Part shown: in pieces, positions 1-10,073 of the stretch
Layout: each line of letters starts with the position of its first letter
Numbering within the stretch: the stretch's first letter is position 1
Assembly: GCA_037576215.1 (NCBI GenBank)
Contig: JBANDB010000011.1
Span: 2,418,001-2,482,000 of the forward strand
Direction of reading: 5' to 3'
Length of the DNA stretch: 64,000 bases
Source of the DNA: Armillaria gallica
Taxonomy: Eukaryota; Basidiomycota; Agaricomycetes; Agaricales; Physalacriaceae
Translations under genes and position numbers: made by a program
Notes under the pieces: model-generated
Databases searched by the model: none
Told to the model about the DNA's origin: nothing
The model's input: the letters and a program-made list of their open reading frames with translations, nothing else

Positions 1-111
1 TTTCATTGGTAGCTTACTTTTGCTCTCGTTGCACCGACAGAGCACAGTGTTTTCGCGCTTTCTAATAAACGAGTTTATTCCATCGTCTATAAGACTCAAC
101 TGAACCTAACT

Positions 112-1458
112 ATGTCCTCTGGTCCTGATGCCTCCAATCAATCAATTCAAAACTCGTCAATCTCTGGCAACTCGACTCAGCCAACAGCCACTGCAGGGAG
201 TGGTAGACGCTCCCATAGCCCTGACGGATCGCCTGCTCCACCGGATGCTCCCCAGGCCCAAGTCACGATCCAATGCGACGCTATTGTCGAGACTTACCGA
301 ACGGGCATCAATCCTTCGAAGCTGGACATCCTCACCCAGATCATTCGAGTACTCACCGAGTTCTTCAACGCCCGACCTGGACATGATGCCGATTTTGACA
401 ACGCCCTTCGAGTCTACGTCGAGATGCTCGATAATTACGAGAATGAACAGCGTATCCTCCACCGAGAAGGAGAAAATCAAGTGCGTGCAAGAGTTAGGAA
501 TGCAACGGAAGAGGGTAGACCCAGACGACCCCGAGCTGCTGATTTCCACGAAGAAGAGGCCGCTGGAGGAGTTGGAGAAGGAGACGAGTCCGAGCATGAA
601 GAAGGTTCGGATGATGGAGAAGACGACGGAGCAGACAATGAAGATGAATCAAGGCCTGCAAAACGACCGCGTATTGATGAGTCACAGTTCCCGTGGCAGC
701 CTATCAGAGAGATTGGTCGAGCCCTCCTCCATCCGGATTTGCGACGCACCCTCGAGCTTGTCGAGAATTACACACTCGACCTCAAAGCTGCCAGACGCAG
801 TCTCACCAATTCTCCCGAGTGTCCCGAGTTCCCAGAGGAGCAATGGCTTGCCCTTCTGTCAGGAAAAGCAGTCAATCTCGATGCCATCTTCGCCGCCGAC
901 CATTCGACCTCAATTAATGAAGTACAGACTCACGAAATATCTGAGGGGATTGCTATCCGCCTCTCAGAGAACCTGTCCAACCCCACCGAGGCGAAAAGAG
1001 TCATTAAGAACGCGGATGAGTGGACTACTACCTGGCACACGTACAGCCAAGCCGTCCTCGTTGCTTTCCCGCATCGGTATCGCGAACTTGCCCTCTACCA
1101 ACAGTATGTGTCTTCACTCTTCCGGACGACTGCCATCCCCCTCCACTGCCGCGTCTTCATCCTCGACCGAGCAATCAGAAACAGAGTGGGAAGATGCCGC
1201 AACATCCTCCTCTCGGAAACCGAGAAATTTCGAGACCTTGAACGGTCGCATATCTCGCCTGTCGGTATGGCATACCAAGAATTCGAAGAAGGTCGATCCG
1301 ACTCCAAGTTCAAACGAAAAAATGGAGATCGTTCCCGGAGTCTCGATGCTTGCAGACGATGGAACGCGGGGGTGTGCCCATCCTCAGATGGGAAGTGTCG
1401 ATACAGGCACGTTTGCTCAAAGTGCAAGGGAGGACACCCAGTCTCCGCTTGCACTTGA
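112..1458 (+). CDS. gag-like protein of the Ngaro-like element
   Basis: An open frame of 448 codons starts at an ATG (112). The N-terminal part is low-complexity and Ser/Pro-rich. The middle (about residues 130-190) is strongly acidic, with Asp/Glu runs followed by a short basic stretch. The C-terminal ~35 residues hold a Cys/His-rich segment (C-R-R-W-N then several C and H residues) like the zinc-binding tail of DIRS-type gag proteins that have a CCCH-like knuckle. Its end overlaps the reverse transcriptase frame, which is open through this region in the next frame, as usual in compact retroelements. No frame breaks are visible. The capsid role is inferred from position and the Cys/His tail. 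Confidence 0.65.
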   Translation: MSSGPDASNQSIQNSSISGNSTQPTATAGSGRRSHSPDGSPAPPDAPQAQVTIQCDAIVETYRTGINPSKLDILTQIIRVLTEFFNARPGHDADFDNALRVYVEMLDNYENEQRILHREGENQVRARVRNATEEGRPRRPRAADFHEEEAAGGVGEGDESEHEEGSDDGEDDGADNEDESRPAKRPRIDESQFPWQPIREIGRALLHPDLRRTLELVENYTLDLKAARRSLTNSPECPEFPEEQWLALLSGKAVNLDAIFAADHSTSINEVQTHEISEGIAIRLSENLSNPTEAKRVIKNADEWTTTWHTYSQAVLVAFPHRYRELALYQQYVSSLFRTTAIPLHCRVFILDRAIRNRVGRCRNILLSETEKFRDLERSHISPVGMAYQEFEEGRSDSKFKRKNGDRSRSLDACRRWNAGVCPSSDGKCRYRHVCSKCKGGHPVSACT

Positions 1459-3420
1459 AGAGTCTGAGAGTAGAGGGGAGGGGTTAGAAGGGAGGGGTAG
1501 GTTCGAGAGGGAGAGTAAAGGAGGAGACTGGGAAGAGGGAGACATGGGGTTCGCACCCAAGTACAAACGAGGGTTTGTTTTTTCGGCGGCGGATACCGGG
1601 AGGAGTCGGGCCGCTGGTTGCATGGAATTCGAATTACCGGTGCCTCGGCCTCCGGAGAAGGAATCTGAGAACGTGGAGGCAGTTAGAACGATCGAAGATC
1701 ATCCTCACCTGTTCAAAATCACAACACCAATTAAAGTCGACGTCCTCCAAGATTGCCTCGCCACTCATCCAAATCAAGAATTCGTCAGCTCAGTCATCAC
1801 CGCGCTCAAGGAAGGATTCTGGCCCTGGGCTGATACGCACCATGACACAGATTTTCCCACTACTTGGGACAATTCTAGGATGAGTCCGCGGTCAAGTATG
1901 GAACGAGACTTCATAGCCAAGTACAGAGACGAAGAAATCGCTGCAGGACATTTCTCCAAGCCTTTTGGATCCGAATTACTACCCGGAATGTACAGCACCC
2001 CGGTACATGCGGTTCCGAAGCCCCACTCCGATGATTTCCGCATGGTATCCAATATGTCCGCCGGTCCATATGCACCAAACCGGATGATCCTCCATTCGGA
2101 CATAGCGGGATCTCGTCTGATGGTCTCCACACGTTGTTCTCTGCTATCCTGCGCTTCAGACGTAAATCTCATGAAAATGCACACAAAGTTCTCGTGGTTT
2201 TCAAGTCCGATGTATCTAAGGCTTACAGACTCTGTCCGATGCACCCGCTATGGCAACTGAAGCAAGTCGTGACGACCGGATACCTCACCAGCGAGCAGAA
2301 AGCTGCTGGCGAGGTTGAAGTCTTGGTTCGCACGGTTGACTCCAACAATAATTTTGGCGGAAGGGGCTCTGGACGTGTCTGGTACAGTGTCAATGGGTTA
2401 ATAACCTGGGTAGCAATCAACATGGAGAAGATAGAAGATCTGGGGTGCTATGTTGACGACGACTTTGGTTTTGACGAATGGGGCAAACTGGAATATTACC
2501 AACCATACGACACCTTCTACCCGACGAGGCAGACGAAGTTGCTGAAGTTATGGGACCGTCTGGGCGTACCACACAGCAAACCGAAACAGCTTTTCGGTCT
2601 GCAGCTCGTCATCATCGGTTTTGAAGTTGACCCCAATGCGATGACTGCGACTATGCCTGAAGAATCAAAATCCGAACTCGTGTTAGCCATCTGACATTTC
2701 GCCTCATCCAACCGTCGCAACCTGCAGGAGTTCCAGCAAATTGCAGGCTGGTCCAACTGGGCTTTCAATGTCTTCCCCCTGCTGAAACCAGGGTTGTGCA
2801 ACGTCTATGCGAAGATGAAGGGCAAGACGAATCCGTTTGCAGGGATCGCGCTCAACAATGCTGTTAAGGATGACCTCACCTGGCTTGCTGACCACGTCGA
2901 GAACTCGAGCGGGATCTGCTGCTTCGATGCCATTGACTGGGACCCAATAATAGACGCCACCGTCACGATCCTTTGCGACGCGTGTCTGGATGGAATGGGA
3001 TTTTGGATCCCACAAATTGCGTGTGGGTTCGTTTGCCCCACGCCCAATCTACCTGAGGGTGACGAGGTTATTTTCTTCTTTGAGGCCTTGTGTGTCTGTG
3101 CCGCAATCCATTGGGTCGCTGACACCTTGTCCCCTGAACTGAGGAAGCGCATAACGATTCTCACAGACAATACAAACACCGTTGACATATTCAATTCGCT
3201 CCGAGCTTCACCGACTTACAATCCCATCCTAAAGTCCGCTGTCGACGTGATGATCAGCCATGGCATTGACCTACGAGTGCTTCACATTCCGGGTTCTGAA
3301 AATGATGTCGCGGACGCTTTGTCGCGTTCACAGTTTTCCAGAGCTCGAGGATTGGTGCCTCGCTTAATCATTCTACCTTTTCGACCCCCTCACGACGTGC
3401 TGGGGGCGACTGGATGTTGA
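1454..3420 (+). pseudogene. reverse transcriptase-RNase H of the Ngaro-like element, frame-broken
   Basis: The N-terminal RT part reads in frame 2 up to about 2118 (fingers region with P-V-H-A-V-P-K-P). The same homology then continues in frame 1 with S-D-V-S-K-A-Y-R and the catalytic Y-V-D-D (2449-2460), so one base seems missing near 2118. A TGA at 2692-2694 interrupts frame 1, but clear RT/connection sequence continues behind it. RNase H follows from about 2960: the first Asp in I-L-C-D-A, a second in I-L-T-D-N-T-N-T, and the terminal H-I-P-G-S-E-N-D-V-A-D-A-L-S-R (about 3280-3325). The enzyme would copy element RNA into cDNA. The copy as written cannot make a full protein. Confidence 0.8.
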
Positions 3421-4411
3421 TTGATGTTACTCCAGGGTCTCGACAAAGGCCTCGTGAACCTTGGACCCTGGAGAAATTATATCACGAGCGATGCCTTGCT
3501 CTAGGCTCCGCAATCGACACTGCTACTCTCGGCCCGTACAATTCTGCTTTAAACTCTTACATCACCTTCTGCAAAATCCACGATTTCCCTGTCAAACCCA
3601 CTGTTGACACAATGAGCTACTTCGTCGTGTTCATGTCTGCCCATATCAAGCCAGATTCCGTATCCTCGTACCTCTCTGGAATTTGCAACCGGCTGGAGAA
3701 CTTCTTCCCTGATATCCGAGAGGTGAGGAACTCACCGATGGTCAGTCGTACTCTGAAAGGTTGCAAGAGGCTTAAGGGATCGGCAGTTAAGCGGAAATCC
3801 CCACTCTCACGCGACAACATACGCCACGCAATTAAAACCCTCGGCCACTCTTCCGATTACGACGACTGTCTGTTCCTCGCGCTACTTGTCACCGGCTTCA
3901 ACGGACTCCTACGACTGCTGAACTGAGCATGCCCGACTCGAAGAAAACACGAAACTGGAGAAAGATCGTCCGGAGAACGAGTGTGGAATGGTTGGCTGAA
4001 GGATATGCGTTCTTCTTGCCGGCGCATAAGGCCGACACCGCTTTCGAGGGCAACAAAGTTATCATCCCAACCGACGAAGACCCCACCTTCAATCCTCTCC
4101 CAATTTTCCGCCGATATCTCACACGACGCGATACACAACACCTTGTACATCCAGCCTTATGGGTCACAGCATCGGGTTCAGTACCGACACGCACCTGGTT
4201 CATGAAGAGGCTCCGACAACTCTTCCCTGACAGGAGAATAGCTGGCCAATCCATGCGAGCAGGAGGCGCAACAGACCTCGCCGAGCAAGGTGTGCTCCCC
4301 TACCTGATACAGGCTCGTGGTCGGTGGTCCTCTTCAGCATTCAAAATCTGCATTCGGAAAAATCCAGTTATCCTCCAAGCGATGATCGACACGAGAGCTC
4401 CCTCCATCTAG
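3414..4411 (+). pseudogene. tyrosine recombinase of the Ngaro-like element, frame-broken
   Basis: The N-terminal half (3414-3926) is a SAM-like core-binding domain leading to L-L-R-L, which holds the first catalytic Arg. The frame is lost at about 3916, where the sequence would continue as G-E-L, and resumes at 3917 through 4411. The C-terminal half has S-M-R-A-G-G-A-T (second Arg box) and G-R-W-S-S-S-A-F. At the position where DIRS-type recombinases carry the nucleophilic Tyr (F-x-I-Y-I-R-K), this copy has Cys (TGC, 4349-4351). The start ATG (3414) overlaps the stop of the RT frame by a few bases. The enzyme would insert circular cDNA by site-specific recombination; this copy should be inactive. 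Confidence 0.75.
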
Positions 4412-4691
4412 CCATACTACCACGTCTATTCCTCCATGCACTTCACAGTTCTATTACCTATTAGCGCTCATACACGCGGCGTCTGGGTGACTCAATTTGA
4501 CTTGTGCCCATGGGGCATTTTTTCGGTTTAAAGAATTTTAAACTCTAATTGGTACGATTCTGGTCGGACACTCGTCGACCAATTAGCTTCTTCCTTCGAG
4601 CTGCAGAAGGTGCATCCATGGAACTCACATATATTGGGCCCTGATCGAGATCGCTCGGAGCGCGAATTTTGGCGGGGGTTGCCGGTGCCCA
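4412..4691. other. gap between retroelement and protease array; small inverted repeat
   Basis: No gene is visible. Positions 4545-4553 and 4578-4586 form a perfect 9-bp inverted repeat (CTAATTGGT / ACCAATTAG) around a 24-bp loop. The homology shared by the array units starts at about 4692. Confidence 0.5.
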
Positions 4692-5023
4692 CTATTACGT
4701 GGTACTGTTGATGTCGTGCTGTCACATGACCATGCTACCTACAGAAAAGAGGAGGAAGAGAGGAAACGTAACTTGTCTACCTGTCATTTCGTTCCCCACC
4801 TCTCGGGCAGGCGGTTCCGACTTCCACCGTGTGTAACTCCGTTGCTCGTCGACTATGGGGGCAGTCTCATGAAATATAAGCTAACAATCCCGTGTTTGCA
4901 GTGACTTCGGGTACCATAGCCACTGGGCGTTCGTTACAAGTCTATTCTCAGACTTTGCCATGTCTTGGCACTCACTGCTATTTCCTTTTACTTTTCTTCC
5001 TACTGTTTATGACAATACCAGGA

Positions 5024-5032
5024 GAATAAAAG
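5024..5032 (+). promoter_or_regulatory. TATA-like box of protease copy A, conserved in all five copies
   Basis: GAATAAAAG lies about 35 bp upstream of the copy A start codon. The equivalent sites are 10035-10042 (B), 13262-13270 (C), 16494-16502 (D) and 19812-19818 (E), each in the same context (ACAATACCAGGAG before it, then a short leader and ATG). About 300 bp of upstream sequence is also conserved, so the copies probably share regulation. Confidence 0.6.
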
Positions 5033-5063
5033 CCAGCGCCTAGCATCCCGTCTCTCTACAATC

Positions 5064-6806
5064 ATGGCTATTTCCGTGTTCTTTGCCTTGCTGTTCCTTG
5101 CTGGTTACTCTTCTGGGCTGCGACTAAAGATCGAAGGTCAACGCGACGTTAGAAATCGTCACGAACTCCTACGACGGGGAAACATTGATGGGACCGCCGT
5201 CTTGAACAATACTAAGGATGTAGCCTATTATACGAATTTGAGGATTGGTGGGCAACTCTTCACGGCGGTGATCGATGCTGGCAGGTAGGTCACTATTCCT
5301 GTAAGACACCATATCCGTACTCATGGCCACCTTAGTTCGGATTTGTGGGTTGCAGGCAACGTTACGGATAGTATCGACATTGGGGCGACGTCTGAAATCA
5401 GCTACGCCATTGGTGGAGCGAAAGGTGAGTCTCGCCTGACTAGCAGTCTGAGTTTCCGTTCTCACTGCTACTAGGGCCCGTAAAAACTTCAACTCTTCAA
5501 TTAGCCGGATACACCGTGCAGGATCAAGCGTTCAGTACGTTATCGTTCTGTTATTCCTCATCGTTGCGGCATTCTTATCTAGAGAGTACAGTCCAAGTCA
5601 CGCCCGACAGTGATCATCCGATTGGAACAGGAATCATAGGCCTTGGACCTACGACCGGGTCCGTCATCTACAATAAGCTGAATACCTCGGTTGGATACAC
5701 TGTTTTAGACCGAATATTCTTCAAAACACTTCAACTCCGAATTATTATACGGTGCTTCTGGGACGCACCCAAGGTTCGTCGCTGACCATTTCGCTCAGTG
5801 ACCAGAGCCTCATACTGATGTAGATCTTACTGATGTCTTTCCCGGTGAAATATCAATCGGAGAGCTTTTGGACGGATATAGTGACGTTGAGAGTGAACCG
5901 AAGCTAGAGGTCACCGTCGTCCCTGACGTCTACTCCATTCAACAACATTTCCAGATCCTATTAGATGAGGATGGCATAGTAGGGCCAGACGGGAAGCCGA
6001 TATCTATCACTACCGAGGTGAAGCAGGCATCAAATTCAAAGCAGGCTACTGCCGTCCTAGACACTGGGTTTTCAATAAGTCAGGTACCCAAGTACGTGAA
6101 TGTGGTTCCCAATTTCAGGGAAAAGTGTGACGGATTGTTACTCCCACTAGATCTGTGGCGGACGCGATATACAGTCGTGTCTCCGGCGCAGAGTATCACA
6201 ATATAACAGACATTGGCGAAATATGGATTGTACCTTGCGACGAAGAGGTCAACATTACATTCAAGTTCAACGGTAATAACTACCATATACATCCTTTGGA
6301 TGCCACTATGTATGGCCTGTTGAAGTTCTCTCCACAAGAACATGGCTAACAACTTCTTTAGGGATCCGTCTCTATTTGATTCACCTAAAATAGTGAATTC
6401 AAAAGGTCAAGCATCATGCCTAGGCGCTGTGCGTACACGTCTCTCCCAGGCACTTTATCGTCCTTAATGTTACCTATCACAGTTTCAACCTTTCAGTTTT
6501 ACACTCTCCGTTCAAACTTATGATATGATTCTCGGAATGTCGTTCCGTGAGTAATATGCTAGTTACTAGCATACGTTGCACTGACATTCGACTTCTCAGT
6601 TCGCAATGTCTACACCGTCTTCAATTATGAAGACTTCGTAGCTGGTGGAAATGATACCACTGTTCGCGGAGATCCTTACGTTCAATTCCTATCCACGACC
6701 GACCCAGCTGAAGGTATGCTTCAGTCTTCTCTTTACTGATACTAAATTTTAATGGATTGCAGCGCATTCCGACTTTGTAGCTGTTCGCTTGAGTGGCCTT
6801 GTGTAA
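5064..6806 (+). pseudogene. A1 aspartic protease-like, copy A (frameshifted)
   Basis: The exon layout matches copy D: exon 1 5064-5284, exon 2 5336-5424, exon 3 5475-5534, exon 4 from 5592, and a stop at 6804-6806. Exon 1 encodes a signal peptide (M-A-I-S-V-F-F-A-L-L-F-L-A-G) and a short pro-region. In exon 4, one base is missing relative to copy C at about 5716-5722, which puts the rest of exon 4 out of frame. The first active-site motif is D-A-G-S-S instead of D-T-G-S-S, and the second is D-T-G-F-S. Both altered motifs are shared with copy C. The later exons keep good splice sites and reading frame, so the loss looks recent or could be a consensus error. Confidence 0.85.
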
Positions 6807-7368
6807 GGGATACGGATTCTATACGGACTACTAGCATAGACAATCATTTATGCATCCGGACGGCTACACATGTGCAGTACGGGGGACCCTGTTAAATGAC
6901 GTACCTTACGGACCTCGTATATACCATAATTATACTGTGTAATTGACCCAGATAAATATCCAGTTCATTAATCAGGTGGTACAGGCGAAGAATGGTAGCA
7001 AGAATTCTATAGCCGCTCATCCATGTTTCAGCGGGGAACCCTCGCAAACCAAATAGGCGAGGGACTGTCATTGTAGTACATGCCTGTAATGCTGAAACCG
7101 GAGGAAGAGAACGATTCCGTGCCTGAGCTCGACAACCGAAGACCCTGATGTTGTCGACTGCACTGCGATACGCGACAGTAGTAGTCTCTCGTACTAGAAG
7201 ACAGACGGCCTATTGATCGGAGGGAGGGAGGGTGTGTATCAAGTCTGTATGACAAGGTCCAGCTCTACCACTTAGCAACAAGAATTCATCCTGATGATCC
7301 ACGGCATCTCAAGACACGGGCAGTGCTCGATACTTATTCTCGTAGACAGTCCGTTTGCGCACCGTGGT

Positions 7369-9252
7369 GTTGGTGTTGTTGGTGTTGTTACCGGCACAAG
7401 GTCCCAATAAGGAACGGCCGGGCCTACAGTGCTGTGGCCACGAAGGCTCATACCGTTGTGATCACGCTGCTGAGTGTGTCGCGCGGAGTAGAGATTCTTC
7501 ATGGGGTGCAGAAGAAAGGCAGTCATTTATGGATAATATAACGGTAAAATACTACAAATGCGGAAGACATTTAAGACATATTTAGCAAGAGTTCCTACAA
7601 TTTTCATATCATCTAGGACATGTACTGACTTCAAAAGGAGAGGCAGCGCGTTGCAATAGATTCGCAAAAGGACCGGTGGCAAGTAGGAGAAAGGATTAAA
7701 AGAAATCAGATCGCAATCTTCCAAGGATTGTGATCCTGTCACAGTACCACAAAGCCATTGTAGGACGTCCACGGCAAGAGTATGCGATGATGTCAACAGT
7801 CGGACTAAGGTGTTCTATGCACGGGAATAGGTACATTCGTGTAGGAGCGGAAGGATGCCTCTGGGGCCTTGCTGGCGGATAGCCTACTGTTTGAGGCTTA
7901 GAGCAGTAGCGCAAGTTGGCTCTAGTGAGGGCGAGAGACTCGGCCATAGCATAGGATAAAAAGTGGTCTGCCGGAAGAGATACATAGAGCGTACTGCCAA
8001 TATCATAGGGCGAGTATAATACGATGGTTTTTGACCGGCTACATTCCCGTCTCTGAAAATAGCAATGCAACAGGGGAGCAGTTGGCGACGTCCGCGGAGC
8101 AACCGACGAATAAATGGTTTCTGAATGTATTCAAGTTGTGCTAGCAATACCGCGTCAATGTCGATAGAGATATCGCAGGGAGACATGAAATGAGAGACGC
8201 CGTCTTTCGAAGGAATGATGCGTACTAAGTTCTCTACTCCGAAGAAGGCGTTTGCAGACTTCCTGGCTGTGGACGCCTTCACATAATAGTGTTCTCTGAA
8301 GATCGACCTTATGAATTCTGCCGGCAGTCAGAAATAGAATCCAATACGAGAAGGATTGACGATGGGTCCGCGATCTTAGTCCAGAGGGTGGGTTAATCAG
8401 TGGATGGGAAGGTGTTAACGAGATCGATGAATGCAACATAGAGAAGTTTTCCGTCCACTCGGGACCGGCCAATGCAAGGTCAATATTTCAATGGCCGAGC
8501 GCGAAATGAACATATTGTTATCAGTGCGATGAAAATTGTTCTGTGAAAACGGCGAAGTCAAAGTGAGAGAGTGGAGTAATAATTGTATGGAAACGGGAAA
8601 AGGGACCATGGGAGGTGGCAAGGAGCCAAGCATGACCAAACACAACTATGAGACATGACGCACGGACCCCAGGGAATCGGGCCCGCCTACGCAACGGGAA
8701 GGCAAGCACGATACACGGACGCGGGATCAAAACACCGCAACTTTTTTTTTTGACTATATTTTGAAACCGCAACCCGTAATCTATGTACAGAGACGCGGTG
8801 GCGCTTGCTCGTTGCTGGCCCCAGTAGCTAATGCGGGTGTACGTAGGGATACTCGGTGCTTTAATGGTATAGTTTTCTAGTATCTTTGCGTGTTGAGTCC
8901 TTGGTGCCTAGGGGGGTCGAACAGGAACACAACTGCAAACACAGGAACAACGATGCACGGGAACACAACCGGAGCGCAAACACAGAAACCACTATGCAAG
9001 GCACGCAAACACAGGAAACGAGAACGGGACAGGGAAGAAAAGGTTTAGTAAAGCAGGGGAGACAAGGGAAAAGGCTAGACTGGTTACCGTCTCTCTGACC
9101 CTTGACGTCTGATCACACTTTCTTGCTCGCAACGTCAAGTGTCTGGAGAGACGGTTACGAGTCTAGGAAAAGGCGGCGCACGATGAACTGGAAAGACCGG
9201 AAGGAACAGGCAACGACCACGAACTTGAAGACACAGAGAACGAAAGAAGTTG
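7369..9252. mobile_element. 1.9-kb insertion inside unit A, origin unknown
   Basis: Units A and B align up to CACCGTGGT (ending 7368) and again from GGTTTTATG (about 9255), where B has them adjacent (about 12440-12475). The intervening ~1.88 kb has no counterpart in units B-E. It is flanked by GTGGT at 7364-7368 and 9253-9257, which may be a 5-bp target-site duplication. It starts in a GTT/GGT-rich stretch. I see no terminal inverted repeats and no convincing coding sequence: the open frames are short and look random. A non-autonomous element or filler DNA are both possible. Confidence 0.6.
9083..9157. repeat. imperfect inverted repeat (~26-bp arms)
   Basis: The left arm 9083-9108 (beginning GTTACCGTCTCTC) and right arm 9132-9157 (ending GAGAGACGGTTAC) are complementary apart from a few mismatches and one gap, with a 23-base loop. 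The pair lies within the insertion specific to unit A. It could fold as a hairpin or be a relic of an element terminus. Confidence 0.65.
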
Positions 9253-10073
9253 GTGGTTTTATGTTGAGACTGCCGCCAAGCACCGCCACCATATCCTTCC
9301 GGATGATCGATCGCGCACTGCAGTGCTCGATCTGCGTCCACTCAATCACTTGTACTGTCATCACGTATTCGAAAATTTGCTCCCGGGACGGTCACGCATT
9401 GACTCTGGCGCATACGCAGCGTTGTCAAGCGAGCTCAGTTGAACTTCCAATGCCACATCTGGGGTTTCAAACTAGAATGCAAAGCTCACGATCAAAATCG
9501 TATCAGTTACAGGTCCAACTTCACGGTTAACGATGCGCATTACGACTTGTCTCTGTAGCGCCCATCTATATTGGTACGCAGGGTGCAAAATACACTAAGA
9601 CTTTTTAGAACGGTTTCGGAGCTACTCACTGCTATGCTTCTCTCTATTTTGCACCTTTGTGGAAGGAATAACTGTTGCGTGTGACTACGCTGTTACGTGG
9701 TACTATTGATGTCGTGCTTTCACACGATTATGCTACCTACTACAGAACAGAGAAGAAGAGGGGAAACGTAACTTGTCTAACTGTCGTTTCGTTCCCCACC
9801 TCTCGAGCAGGCGGCTCCGACTTCCACCGTGTGTAGCTCCGTTACTCGTCGAATATGGGGACAGTCTCGTAAGATGTAAGTTAGCAATCCTGTCTTTGCA
9901 GGGACCTCAGGTACAGACAAATCTGCCGTATTGCTGATGCATAGCCGCTGAGCGTTTGTTACAAGTCTATCAAGTCTATTCTCAGACCTCATGTCTTGGC
10001 GCTCACTGCCTACCATTGATGACAATACCAGGAGGATAAAAGCCAGCGTCCAATATGTCGTCTCTCTACAACC

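Larger units (their letters stand above)
1..4411 (+). mobile_element. DIRS/Ngaro-like tyrosine-recombinase retroelement, decayed
   Basis: The segment encodes, in order, a gag-like protein with a C-terminal Cys/His knuckle, a reverse transcriptase with a Y-V-D-D motif (2449-2460), an RNase H domain, and a phage-type tyrosine recombinase. No DDE integrase or aspartic protease domain is visible, which argues against an LTR element. The order gag, RT-RH, recombinase without a methyltransferase domain resembles Ngaro elements of the DIRS order. The ends are unresolved: I could not find split direct repeats by eye, and the left end may lie outside the window. The copy is damaged by a frameshift near 2118, a TGA at 2692, a frameshift near 3916 and probable loss of the recombinase tyrosine, so it is probably not autonomous. 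Confidence 0.85.

Noticed and set aside
128..1450. Long second frame across the gag gene
   Set aside because: It is open by chance over the acidic gag region. Protein resemblance to reverse transcriptase begins only near 1700.
1..4411. LTR retrotransposon (gypsy/copia)
   Set aside because: The element ends in a tyrosine recombinase and shows no DDE integrase, aspartic protease or long terminal repeats.
8930..9020. CRISPR-like or satellite array
   Set aside because: The GGAACACAAC-type repeats are short, irregular and few. CRISPR arrays are not expected in a fungal nuclear genome.
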